This document shows, one piece after another, positions 15,892-24,237 of a DNA stretch of 64,000 nt. The notes beneath the pieces were generated by a model. That model did no database searches. It saw only the letters and a list, made by a program, of their open reading frames with translations, and was not told the DNA's origin. A program made the position numbers and the translations under genes. The stretch's first letter is position 1; each line of letters starts with the position of its first letter. The stretch is from Cyanobium sp. AMD-g (lineage in GTDB: Bacteria; Cyanobacteriota; Cyanobacteriia; PCC-6307; Cyanobiaceae), in assembly GCF_024346395.1 (NCBI RefSeq), contig NZ_JAGQCW010000002.1, forward strand, positions 186,001 through 250,000, written 5' to 3'.

Positions 15892-16279
15892 GGCGGGTGC
15901 CGGCGACGGCAGAACGGCGTTCTAGAGGCCCCACGGTTTCACAGGGCGCGGCAAAGCGCAACGGGGGGTCTCCCGACTGTTCAAAGGATCAATCAAGGTT
16001 GGAAGAGAAGAAAAACAGCCCGTCGTCGTAGGGGCGGGGGAAAACGGGTAAACAGGTTGTCTCCCCCTGCCCTTACTGGCTTTTGCCGGGGTCAGGGCTG
16101 GGGAAAGGGCTGAACAAGTCAGCCCTTTTGAGCTGTTTTCCCCCGAATCCCTGGCCTGGGGAATACGTCCACGGGCCAAGGGGGTATCCCCTCCCCGGAC
16201 TCTCCAGTCCGAAAGGGCAGAAACTCCCAGGATTTCCCCAGACGGTTGGGCCAGCGGCAGGCGCTCCAAGGGAGCCTGC
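15892..16279. other. dnaN-thrC intergenic region, possible origin element
   Basis: This 388-bp gene-free stretch contains repeated TGGGGAAA-like words on both strands: CGGGGGAAAAC at 16035-16045 and its exact inverse at 16135-16145, TGGGGAAAG at 16099-16107, TGGGGAATAC at 16157-16166, TATCCCC at 16185-16191 and TTTCCCCA at 16233-16240. These are one base from high-GC versions of the DnaA box (TTWTCCACA). No canonical box is seen. Origins in this lineage lie next to dnaN, so origin function is possible but unproven. Confidence 0.35.
16104..16129 (-). terminator. Hairpin after thrC
   Basis: A perfect 10-bp stem, AAAGGGCTGA with TCAGCCCTTT and a 5-nt loop, lies 150 bp beyond the thrC stop. There is only a short T run (CTTTT on the plus strand, TTT on the minus), so it may be a weak terminator or a structural element of the intergenic region. 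Confidence 0.4.
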
Positions 16280-17410
16280 TCAGAAGCCCATCACCTTGGC
16301 CACGGTCTCGGTTTCCGGGGCGATGCCGGTGTGGAAGGTGGCGTCGTTGTTCTCGATCGCCGTCGTCGGGTCCTTGAGGCCGTTGCCCGTGAGCACGCAC
16401 ACCACCGTCGCGCCGGCTGGCACCTCCTCCCGTCGCTTCAGCAGGCCCGCCACCGAGGCGGCGCTGGCGGGTTCGCAGAAGATGCCCTCCCCCTGGCCGA
16501 GCAGCTTGTAGGCCTCGATGATCTCGGCGTCGGTGACGGCCATGAAATCGCCGTTGCTTTCCTTGCGAACGTTGAGCGCGTTCTCCTTGTTCACGGGATT
16601 GCCGATGCGGATCGCCGTGGCGATCGTGTCCGGCTGCTCCACCGTGTGCCCCAGCACCATCGGCGCCGCACCCGCGGCCTGGAAGCCCATCATTCGCGGC
16701 AGGACCGTGCTGTGGCCCGCCTGGCGGTACTCCTTGAAGCCCATCCAGTAGGCGCTGATGTTGCCGGCGTTGCCCACCGGGATGCACAGCCAGTCGGGGG
16801 CCTCGCCGAGGGCATCGATCACCTCGAAGGCGGCCGTCTTCTGCCCCTGCAGCCGGTAGGGGTTGAGCGAGTTCACCAGGGTCACCGGGTAGCGGTCGGC
16901 CACGTCCCGCACGATCGCCAGGGCCCGGTCGAAGTTGCCCTGCACGGCCAGCACCTCGGCGCCGTAGAGCAGGGCCTGGGCCAGCTTCCCCTGGGCCACG
17001 TAGCCATCCGGAATCAGCACGAAGGCCCGCATGCCGCCGCGGCGGGCATAGGCCGCCGCCGCCGCCGAGGTGTTGCCGGTGCTGGCGCAGATCACCGCCT
17101 CCGAGCCCGCCTCCTTGGCCTTGCTGATGGCCATCGTCATGCCCCGGTCCTTGAAGGAGCCGGTGGGGTTGAGGCCGTCGTATTTGAGGAACACCTTCAC
17201 GCCCCGGCCCACCCGTTCGGCGATCACCGGTGCCGGAATCAGGGGCGTGGCCCCCTCCCGCAGGGTCACCACCGGCGTGGCATCACTGACGGGCAACCAG
17301 GAGCGGTAGGCCTCGATCAGCCCTGGCCAGTCCTGCATGGTGGGCTGCCGGCCCAGGCGTCGCAGGGCTCGTAGCAGGGGCACAGGGGACAGCGGCGAGG
17401 CTGACGTCAA
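16280..17410 (-). CDS. thrC: Threonine synthase ThrC
   Basis: This 376-residue PLP enzyme converts O-phosphohomoserine to threonine. The PLP lysine is Lys87 in NPTGSFKDRGM. The phosphate-binding loop appears as PVGNAGNISAYWMGF, and ASTGNTSAAAAAYA supplies the cofactor contacts. Length fits the short bacterial (ThrC-Bsu) class. The ATG at 17410 gives a leader MTSASPLSPVPLLRALRRLG; a shorter start is possible at Met25. The DUF1400 gene ends 22 bp upstream on the same strand. Confidence 0.95.
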   Translation of the reverse strand: MTSASPLSPVPLLRALRRLGRQPTMQDWPGLIEAYRSWLPVSDATPVVTLREGATPLIPAPVIAERVGRGVKVFLKYDGLNPTGSFKDRGMTMAISKAKEAGSEAVICASTGNTSAAAAAYARRGGMRAFVLIPDGYVAQGKLAQALLYGAEVLAVQGNFDRALAIVRDVADRYPVTLVNSLNPYRLQGQKTAAFEVIDALGEAPDWLCIPVGNAGNISAYWMGFKEYRQAGHSTVLPRMMGFQAAGAAPMVLGHTVEQPDTIATAIRIGNPVNKENALNVRKESNGDFMAVTDAEIIEAYKLLGQGEGIFCEPASAASVAGLLKRREEVPAGATVVCVLTGNGLKDPTTAIENNDATFHTGIAPETETVAKVMGF

Positions 17411-17432
17411 TGTAAGGCTCCGGTCTGGGACG

Positions 17433-18029
17433 TCAGGGGGCGGGTTTGGTTGGGGCGGCTGGGGCCGCCTGGGGCTCGTTGCCCCGCAGACCGTCGAGGG
17501 GGGATTCGGAGAAGAAGCGCACCAGTTCGCTGATCGAGGAGGCCTTGGACGCCAGCGCCAGCAGGGCCGGAATGCTCACCTCCAGCTCCCGGGTCGGGTA
17601 GGCCCGCAGGAAGGTGATCGCCGAGAGCGACCCCTTGCCCTCGTAGGTGCCCAGCACCATGGCGGCGCGCAGGGCGGGCACGCCGGCCTCCGGGGCCCGC
17701 AGGGGGAACAGGATCCGGGCCAGGCGGGCCAGGATCGCCTCACCGATGCGGGTGTTGAGCAGGCGGCTCATCAGCACGATCGGCAGCTGCACCGATTCGT
17801 TTAGCAGCTTGCTGACGTCCTTGGGGTTCTGGCGGCCGAGGCGCAGCACGTCAGCCAGCAGGCCCCGGGCTTCGCCGGTGGTGGCCAGATGCTCCAGATC
17901 CGCCACGGGGATCGAGCGGCGGAAGGCCCCGCTGGTGAACACCAGGTTCTCGGTGGCGAAGGCCGCGGGAGTCGACCAGCACAGCCCCAGACCCAGGACA
18001 GCGGCCACAAGCCTTCGCCGCTTGTTCAC
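17433..18029 (-). CDS. DUF1400 (alpha/beta-hydrolase-associated) exported protein
   Basis: The 198-residue protein has a signal peptide (RRRLVAAVLGLGLCWSTPAAFA) followed by the DUF1400 domain, found in cyanobacteria alone or in front of an alpha/beta hydrolase. Recognisable parts are LVFTSGAFRRSIPVADLEHL and QNPKDVSKLLNESVQLPIVL. No hydrolase domain follows, so this is the stand-alone form with a Pro/Ala tail. Its role is unknown; it should be periplasmic or lumenal. It lies between the ABC1 kinase and thrC on one strand. Confidence 0.8.
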   Translation of the reverse strand: MNKRRRLVAAVLGLGLCWSTPAAFATENLVFTSGAFRRSIPVADLEHLATTGEARGLLADVLRLGRQNPKDVSKLLNESVQLPIVLMSRLLNTRIGEAILARLARILFPLRAPEAGVPALRAAMVLGTYEGKGSLSAITFLRAYPTRELEVSIPALLALASKASSISELVRFFSESPLDGLRGNEPQAAPAAPTKPAP

Positions 18030-18065
18030 AGATGACTCCCTTGGATTGAACCGACTCTACGGATC

Positions 18066-20006
18066 TCAGGCACCGGAGACACCGGCGGCCTGGCGCACCG
18101 CGGGGGTCACCAGCACATCCCGCAGCAGGTGCACCACGCCCCGCTCCGCCAGACCCCTGGCCACCTGCAGCCCCATGCGGCGCAGGTCGGGCTCCCCCAG
18201 CACCCGCGGCAGGCGCTTCAGCAGCAGGGATGGCTCAAAGCCCGGCAGGTCGCGCAGGATCGCCAGCAGCTCCTGGATCGGTTCGAGATCCAGCAGCGGT
18301 GTTGACGCCGGGGCGGGGGGCAGGGCCCGCAGCCCCGGTGGCAGGAAGCGGCTCGGCAGCCGCCGGCCGAGCCGCAGGGTGGTGTTCCAGGCCAGGGCAT
18401 CCATCTGCAGCACCAACGCGTCGACGAGCTGCTGGCGCAGCAGGCCACCGGTGGGGGAGAAGAGGAAATCGAGCACCTGGTCGAGCAGACCCTCCAGGTC
18501 GAGCTGCTCCTGGAGCGAGGCGCTGGCCACCAGGCTCTCCAGCCGCTGCCAGCGGAATTCATCGCCGTCGTAGAGCATCTCCCGCAGGCTGCGGCGCAGC
18601 TCCGGATCGGGATCCTCCATCAGCCGGCGGGCGAAGTAGGGGTAGGCGGCGCCGAGGATCTTGAAGTCCGGGTCGACACTCAGGGCGATGCCTTCCAGGG
18701 TTACCAGGGAGCGGATGATCAGGGCGTAATAGGGAGGAACCTGGAAGGGGAAGCGGTACATCACTCCGGAGAGGTCGTCGGTGACCGCCTTGAAATCCAT
18801 GCGGCTGACGCCCATCTCCAGGGCCTGGCCGAACACCGTTTCGAAAGCCGGCACGATCGGTTCGAGATCCACCGCCTCGCCCAGGAAGCCGAGCTGCACG
18901 AAGTCCTTCGAGAGGGCCCCGAAATTGCGGTTCACCAGGTGCACCACCGCCTGGATCAGGCCGGTGCGCGCCTCCCGCGACACCTCACTCATCATGCCGA
19001 AATCCAGGTAGGCGAGGCGCCCGTCCGGAAGGGCCAGCAGGTTGCCGGGGTGGGGATCGGCGTGGAAGAACCCATGCTCCAGGAGCTGTTGCAGGCTGCA
19101 GTTCACCCCCACCTCCACCATGTGGTCGGGGTCGACCCCGAGGGCGCGCACCGCGTCGAGGTTGGTGAGCTTGACGCCGTCGATCCACTCCATCGTCAAC
19201 ACCCGGCGGCTGGTGGCCTGGCGGTAGATGGCGGGGACGGCGATGCGGGGATTGTGGCTGTGCAGGCGGGCGAAGGTTTCGGCGTTGCTGGCCTCGTTGA
19301 TGTAGTCCATCTCCTCGAAGACCCGCTTGCCGAGTTCATCGATCAGCCCCACCAGATCGCTCTTGATCAGCCCCACATTCCGGTTCAGCCAGGCGGCGAT
19401 GTTGCGGACGATGTAGAGGTCGAGGGTGATCTGCTCCCGGAGTCCCGGCCGCTGCACCTTCACCGCCACCCGCTCGCCGCTCATCAGCACGCCCCGGTGC
19501 ACCTGGCCGAGGGAGGCGGCGGAAATCGGTTCCTTCTCCAGCGACGCGAAGATCGTTTCAACCGGCGCCTGCAGGTCCTCCTCGATGCAGGCCATGGCCA
19601 GGGCACTGTCGAAGCCCGGCAGCTGGTCCTGCAGCTGGGCCAGCTCCTCCAGCAGCACCGGCGGAACGATGTCCGGACGGGTGGACAGGGCCTGGCCGGC
19701 CTTGATGAAGGCGGGGCCGAGGGCCACCAGCAGTTCGGCGCACTCCCGGGCCCGCTGCCGCGCCCGGCCGGGGTTGGCCAACTGGCCGGTGACCTTGTCG
19801 ACGCCCACCCCCAGCAGATAGAGGCCGATCGGCACGAGCGTCTGCCAGACCCGCCGCACCAGGCGCATCGGGTGGCCGGCGTAGATCCGGGTGATGGCGG
19901 CCGGGTCGTAACTGAGCAGGCCAGCCGCCTCCAGGAAATCACCCATCTCGACCTCGGCGGTCAGGCGCTCGGGGGTCGCGGCAGGGGCTGGGGGGGAAGA
20001 AACCAT
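18066..20006 (-). CDS. ABC1/ADCK/UbiB-family kinase-like protein
   Basis: The 646-residue atypical kinase has an alanine-rich loop and KxGQ motif (GPAFIKAGQALSTRPDIVPP), EKEPISAASLGQVHRGVL, VAVKVQRPG (the ATP-binding lysine), FHADPHPGNLL (catalytic loop) and AYLDFGMMSEV (DFG-like). Cyanobacterial and plastid relatives affect prenylquinone metabolism and stress tolerance; bacterial UbiB supports ubiquinone synthesis. The C-terminal 200 residues are less conserved and hydrophobic. It is divergent from recN with a 104-bp gap. Confidence 0.92.
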   Translation of the reverse strand: MVSSPPAPAATPERLTAEVEMGDFLEAAGLLSYDPAAITRIYAGHPMRLVRRVWQTLVPIGLYLLGVGVDKVTGQLANPGRARQRARECAELLVALGPAFIKAGQALSTRPDIVPPVLLEELAQLQDQLPGFDSALAMACIEEDLQAPVETIFASLEKEPISAASLGQVHRGVLMSGERVAVKVQRPGLREQITLDLYIVRNIAAWLNRNVGLIKSDLVGLIDELGKRVFEEMDYINEASNAETFARLHSHNPRIAVPAIYRQATSRRVLTMEWIDGVKLTNLDAVRALGVDPDHMVEVGVNCSLQQLLEHGFFHADPHPGNLLALPDGRLAYLDFGMMSEVSREARTGLIQAVVHLVNRNFGALSKDFVQLGFLGEAVDLEPIVPAFETVFGQALEMGVSRMDFKAVTDDLSGVMYRFPFQVPPYYALIIRSLVTLEGIALSVDPDFKILGAAYPYFARRLMEDPDPELRRSLREMLYDGDEFRWQRLESLVASASLQEQLDLEGLLDQVLDFLFSPTGGLLRQQLVDALVLQMDALAWNTTLRLGRRLPSRFLPPGLRALPPAPASTPLLDLEPIQELLAILRDLPGFEPSLLLKRLPRVLGEPDLRRMGLQVARGLAERGVVHLLRDVLVTPAVRQAAGVSGA

Positions 20007-20110
20007 GGCTGGGAAGCACCGCCGCGGCGCCGGCAGGCGAAACCCCCTTCTAAACGAAAGTCACAGCCGCTACGGTCGGGCCACGTACCGATCGCTCACC
20101 GGAGGCCTGG

Positions 20111-21829
20111 GTGCTCACGGGTCTGCGCCTCGAGAACATCGCCCTGATCGAGCGGCTGGAGCTGGCGTTCTCCACCGGGTTCACCGTGCTCACCGGCGAG
20201 ACCGGTGCCGGCAAGTCGATCCTGCTCGATGCCCTCGATGCCCTGCTCGGCGGCGCCCAGGGCAGCCAGGGGGCCCGTCTGCTTCGCCGTGGCGCTGAGC
20301 GGGGCCGCATCGAGGCCAGCTTCGGCCTCTCTCCCCCGGTGCGCGACTGGCTGGAGCGCCAGGAGCTGGAGGCCGAGGAGGGCGAGTTGCTGCTGAGCCG
20401 GGACTGGCGGCTCCAGGAGGGCCGGCTCACCAGCCGCCACCGGCTCAATGGCGTGGTGGTGGGCCGCGGCCAGGTGCTGGAGCTGAGGCCGCTGCTGCTC
20501 GATCTCACCGTCCAGGGCCAGACCCAGCAGCTGGGCCGCCCTGGCCAGCAGCGCCGCTGGCTGGACCGCTTCGCCGGTGAGGGCCTGGCCGAGGCCCTCG
20601 AAGCCACCCGTTCCGCCTGGCTGCAGTGGAAGGGGGAGGCCGCAGCCCTGGCGCGGGCCCGAGCCGACCGGGAGCGCTTCGCCATGGAGCGGGACCGCCA
20701 GGAGGAACTGCTGGCCGAGCTGGAGGCCGCGGCGCTCGAGGATCCCGCTGAACGCCAGCGGCTCCAGGGGGAGCAGGACCGGCTGGCCCATGCGGTGCGG
20801 CTGCAGGAGGGGGTGATGGCCCTGATCGGCCGACTGGTGGAAGGGGCCGAGGCCGCCCCGTCGGTGCTGGACCACCTGGCGGCCTGCGACCAGGAGCTGC
20901 AGACCATGGCCGGCCTCGACGCCGGCGTGGTGGCCCTGCACGGGGCCTGCGCCGACGCCCTGGCCGGGCTGCAGGACCTGGCCCGGGATCTGGATCGCTA
21001 CGGCTCCCTGCTGGAGAGCGACCCGGAGAGCCTGGCCCTGCTGCAGGAGCGCATGGCCCAGCTCAAGGCCCTGGAGCGCCGCCACGGCCAGAGCCTGCCC
21101 GAACTGATCGCCCGCCGCGACAGCCTGCGGGAGCAGCTGGCCGGGGCGGAGGCCGAGGCCGCCCTGGCGGGCCTGGAGGCCGCCGAAGCCGCCGCCCGCC
21201 AGGGGCGTGATCGGGCCAATGCCGCGCTCACCCGTGCCCGCACCACCGCCGCCCGCGACCTCGAGGGCCAGCTGATGGCGGCCCTGCGGCCGATGGGACT
21301 GGCCAACGTGCGCTTCGCCGTGGCCCTGGCCGCCGCCGAGCCCGGCGAGGAGGGGGCCGATGCGGTGCAGTTCCTGTTCTCCGCCAACCCTGGCCAGCCC
21401 CCGGCTCCCCTGGCCGAGGTGGCCTCCGGCGGTGAGATGAGCCGCTTCCTGCTGGCGCTGAAAACCTGCCTGGCCGCGGCCGACCCCCACGTCACGTTGC
21501 TCTTCGATGAGATCGATGCGGGTGTGAGCGGCCGCGTCAGCGGCGCCATGGCCCAGCTGCTGCGGCGCCTGGCGGAGCAGCGCCAGGTGTTCTGCATCAC
21601 CCACCAGCCCCTGGTCGCTGCCGCGGCCCAGCACCACTTCCGGGTCAGCAAGAGCGTCGAGGCGGGCCTTACCCACACGCGGGTGTCCCACCTGCGGGAC
21701 ACTCACGAGCGCCAGGCGGAGCTGGCGGAACTGGCCGGAGGCGATTCCGGCGAGGCCCACAGCTACGCCGCCAGCCTGCTGGGCGTTGAGGGCACGAACG
21801 ATTCCGACAAGGTGAACCGGGCGGCTTGA
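20111..21829 (+). CDS. recN: DNA repair ATPase RecN
   Basis: This 572-residue SMC-like repair protein has Walker A GETGAGKS at about residues 29-36, long coiled coils (residues 150-380), the ABC signature VASGGEMSRFLLALK and Walker B TLLFDEIDAGVSGRV. It acts in recombination repair of double-strand breaks. It starts at GTG 20111 with GGAGG eight bases upstream. It stops 20 bp before the convergent radical SAM gene. It sits beside the ABC1 gene, which I recall as usual for picocyanobacteria. Confidence 0.96.
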   Translation: MLTGLRLENIALIERLELAFSTGFTVLTGETGAGKSILLDALDALLGGAQGSQGARLLRRGAERGRIEASFGLSPPVRDWLERQELEAEEGELLLSRDWRLQEGRLTSRHRLNGVVVGRGQVLELRPLLLDLTVQGQTQQLGRPGQQRRWLDRFAGEGLAEALEATRSAWLQWKGEAAALARARADRERFAMERDRQEELLAELEAAALEDPAERQRLQGEQDRLAHAVRLQEGVMALIGRLVEGAEAAPSVLDHLAACDQELQTMAGLDAGVVALHGACADALAGLQDLARDLDRYGSLLESDPESLALLQERMAQLKALERRHGQSLPELIARRDSLREQLAGAEAEAALAGLEAAEAAARQGRDRANAALTRARTTAARDLEGQLMAALRPMGLANVRFAVALAAAEPGEEGADAVQFLFSANPGQPPAPLAEVASGGEMSRFLLALKTCLAAADPHVTLLFDEIDAGVSGRVSGAMAQLLRRLAEQRQVFCITHQPLVAAAAQHHFRVSKSVEAGLTHTRVSHLRDTHERQAELAELAGGDSGEAHSYAASLLGVEGTNDSDKVNRAA

Positions 21830-21849
21830 GCCCCCCACCGTTCAGATCC

Positions 21850-23448
21850 TTACGGCGATGTGCCCGTGGCGATCTCCATCAGTGGACGATCCAACAGCGC
21901 CAGGCGAGCCAGCTCCTGTTCATGGCCATAGGCGGCCAACTGCGTTTCGATCTGCAGCCGCACGATGTCTCGATACTCCATGAAATGCTCGTTGTGGGCG
22001 CAGACAGCGAGGTATTGCTCCGCCACCTTGGGGTTGGCCCAGAGAATGTGGAGCAGGTGGTGCCAGAAGGCCCAACGGGTGGAGCGTTTGAGACCCTGGC
22101 GCCAGCAGACGATCAGCAGTGCCCTGAGCACCGCCAGCTCGGGAAGCTTGAAGCTGCTCTTCACCCTGGGGGGGCCGAGTTTCAGGAAGTAGCGATGGAC
22201 CCGATCGAGATACCTGTGGGGTTCGTAGAGCTGGCAGAACGCCTCCACATACTCCTGGGCAATGCCTTCCACCGGCCGGGTCGGCACGAAGTTCATCAGG
22301 GTGGTCTGGTTGATGTTGCCGACCTTGTCGATCAGGCGCCCTTCCTTCTCCAGCCTGTGCCAAAGGGCCGTATGGGGCAACGCCTGCAACATGGCGAACG
22401 TGGTCGTGGGGATCCCCGCGGCTTCCGAGAAGGCGACGATCCGCTGGCCAGCGCCCTCCTTTTCGCCATCGAAGCCGATGATGAATCCCGCGATCACCCG
22501 CAGGCCTGAGCGAGTCACCTTGTCGACGGATTCGAGCAGGGGTGAGCGCGTGTTCTGGAACTTCATCGTGGCGGCCAGGCTATCCGTGTCCGGTGTCTCG
22601 ATGCCCATGAAGACGGCCGCAAAGTTGCAGGCCAGCATCTGATCAATGAGCTCCTGGTCATCAGCCAGATCAAGGGAGGCCTCCGTATCGAAGCGGAAGG
22701 GATAACCATGCTGTTTCTGCCACTGCTCAAGCGCAGTGAGCATCATCTTGACGTTTCGCTTGTTGCCGATGAAGTTGTCATCCACCATGAACACGCCACC
22801 ACGCCAGCCGATGGCGTAGAGGCGGTTGAGTTCGCTGATCAGTTGCTCCGGCGTCTTGGTGCGGGGTTTGCGGCCATAGAGCACGATGATGTCGCAGAAT
22901 TCGCATTGGAAGGGACAGCCACGCGAAAACTGCACGCTCATCGAGTCGTAGGCACTGAGCTCGAGCAGGTCGTAGCGGGGGATGGGTGTGGCGGTGACAT
23001 CCGGTTTCACGCCCTCGGAGCTGAAACGGCCGCCGTTGTCGCCCCGATTCCAGGCTTCGACGAACAGCGGCAGGGTGATCTCCCCTTCATCGAGGATCAG
23101 GAAATCGGCCCCAGCGGCCACGAGTTCTTCCGGGGTGGAGCTTGGATAGGGTCCACCGACAGCCACCGGCTTGCCGTGGTGCCTGGCCAGATTGATCTGG
23201 CGAATGATGTCGTCCTTCTGGACGATCATTGCCGACATGATCACGAGATCAGCCCACTGCCATTCCTGCTCCGAGACGGGCCTGATATTGACGTCCGCCA
23301 GCTTGAAGTTCCAGTCCTGGGGAAGAATGGCGGCGACAGTGATCAGGCCGAGTGGTGGCAGCAGAACCTTTCGGTTCACCAATTCAAGGATCTTCTCGTA
23401 GCTCCAAAATGTTTTCGGAAATTCTGGGTAGACGAGCAGAACGTTCAA
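21850..23448 (-). CDS. B12-binding radical SAM protein with DUF4070
   Basis: This 532-residue protein has an N-terminal cobalamin-binding domain (MNVLLVYPEFPKTFWSYEKI; VAVGGPYPSSTPEELV), a radical SAM core with the CxxxCxxC motif in SRGCPFQCEFCDI, and a C-terminal DUF4070-like region (YLDRVHRYFLKL). Class B radical SAM enzymes of this layout methylate or rearrange unactivated carbons; HpnP and HpnR are relatives acting on hopanoids. The substrate here is unknown. It is alone on its strand. A perfect 16-bp palindrome lies 67 bp upstream of its start. Confidence 0.9.
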   Translation of the reverse strand: MNVLLVYPEFPKTFWSYEKILELVNRKVLLPPLGLITVAAILPQDWNFKLADVNIRPVSEQEWQWADLVIMSAMIVQKDDIIRQINLARHHGKPVAVGGPYPSSTPEELVAAGADFLILDEGEITLPLFVEAWNRGDNGGRFSSEGVKPDVTATPIPRYDLLELSAYDSMSVQFSRGCPFQCEFCDIIVLYGRKPRTKTPEQLISELNRLYAIGWRGGVFMVDDNFIGNKRNVKMMLTALEQWQKQHGYPFRFDTEASLDLADDQELIDQMLACNFAAVFMGIETPDTDSLAATMKFQNTRSPLLESVDKVTRSGLRVIAGFIIGFDGEKEGAGQRIVAFSEAAGIPTTTFAMLQALPHTALWHRLEKEGRLIDKVGNINQTTLMNFVPTRPVEGIAQEYVEAFCQLYEPHRYLDRVHRYFLKLGPPRVKSSFKLPELAVLRALLIVCWRQGLKRSTRWAFWHHLLHILWANPKVAEQYLAVCAHNEHFMEYRDIVRLQIETQLAAYGHEQELARLALLDRPLMEIATGTSP

Positions 23449-23514
23449 GCTTGGGTATCCATTTCTGGCGCTGAGTATCAGCAGAATTTAACCAGATAAA
23501 ATCCTTCCTAGCAC

Positions 23515-23530
23515 GGAAAGCGCGCTTTCC
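23515..23530. repeat. Perfect 16-bp palindrome
   Basis: The sequence GGAAAGCGCGCTTTCC is fully self-complementary and lies 67 bp upstream of the radical SAM start, where an operator could be. The 23449-23681 gap shows nothing else clear. Binding by a dimeric regulator is inference. Confidence 0.4.
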
Positions 23531-23681
23531 CATTCCAGCCGAGGAACAGGCATCCTGCCAGGGCCAGGAGCAGCCGACAGGACCCACTCGATGGCGGGAT
23601 CTGGCTGCTGTCGATGATGGAGTGCTTTGAAGATGGCCAGGATGCATTGATTGCGTTTTTTGGATCATTTGTTTGGTGTCT

Positions 23682-24179
23682 TCAAGGCGTTTCGGAATGA
23701 TTCGCTGGCTTGGAGATTGGCGGCCTCAACCTGCAGCGATCCGCCACCGCCGCCAGCAGAAGGGCCACTGCGGTGGTGATCAGCACCGTGACGATCTGGG
23801 AAGCCTGCAGGGATGCCAGGCTCAGCAGCCGTTGCAACCCGGGAGTGGCCATCAGCAGCAGCCACAACCCCACCGCCTCGGTGATCGCGGCATCGGCCGC
23901 CACCCGGTCCCCCTCCTCCAGGCGCAGCAGATCGCCCAGGCGCACCTGATCGGTCGCGAGCTCCAGGTCCTTGCCATCGCGGCGCCCGCGGGCGCGGGGT
24001 GCCGACAGGCGGGCCAGTTCCGCCAGGGCGTGGCTGCTGCGTTGCTGCTGGACGGCATCGAGCAGGCTGATGCCCAGCACGAACACCAGCAGGATCGCCG
24101 CATCCATCCACTCCCCCATCAGGCCGTAGAGGAGGGCGCAGGCCAGCAGCAGCAGATTGGTGGGCTCGAGCCAGGACAT
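23682..24179 (-). pseudogene. P-type ATPase with catalytic core deleted
   Basis: This frame starts like a cation P-type ATPase: EPTNLLLLACALLYGLMGEW, LLVFVLGISLLDAVQQQRSS, and the actuator-domain DLLRLEEGDRVAADAAITEA. At VGLWL, where the family continues DESLLTGES, it jumps to LLLMATPGLQRLLSLASLQA and a last hydrophobic segment, which look like the extreme C-terminal helices. The phosphorylation (DKTG) and nucleotide domains are absent. About 600 residues seem to have been lost in frame at 23861-23873. It cannot pump ions. ATG 24179 gives 165 codons. Confidence 0.65.
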
Positions 24180-24237
24180 CGGCTTGCGACATGGCCTCCT
24201 TTCCCAAGCTGAGCCGTCCGTCCCCACCGGAGCGCCA

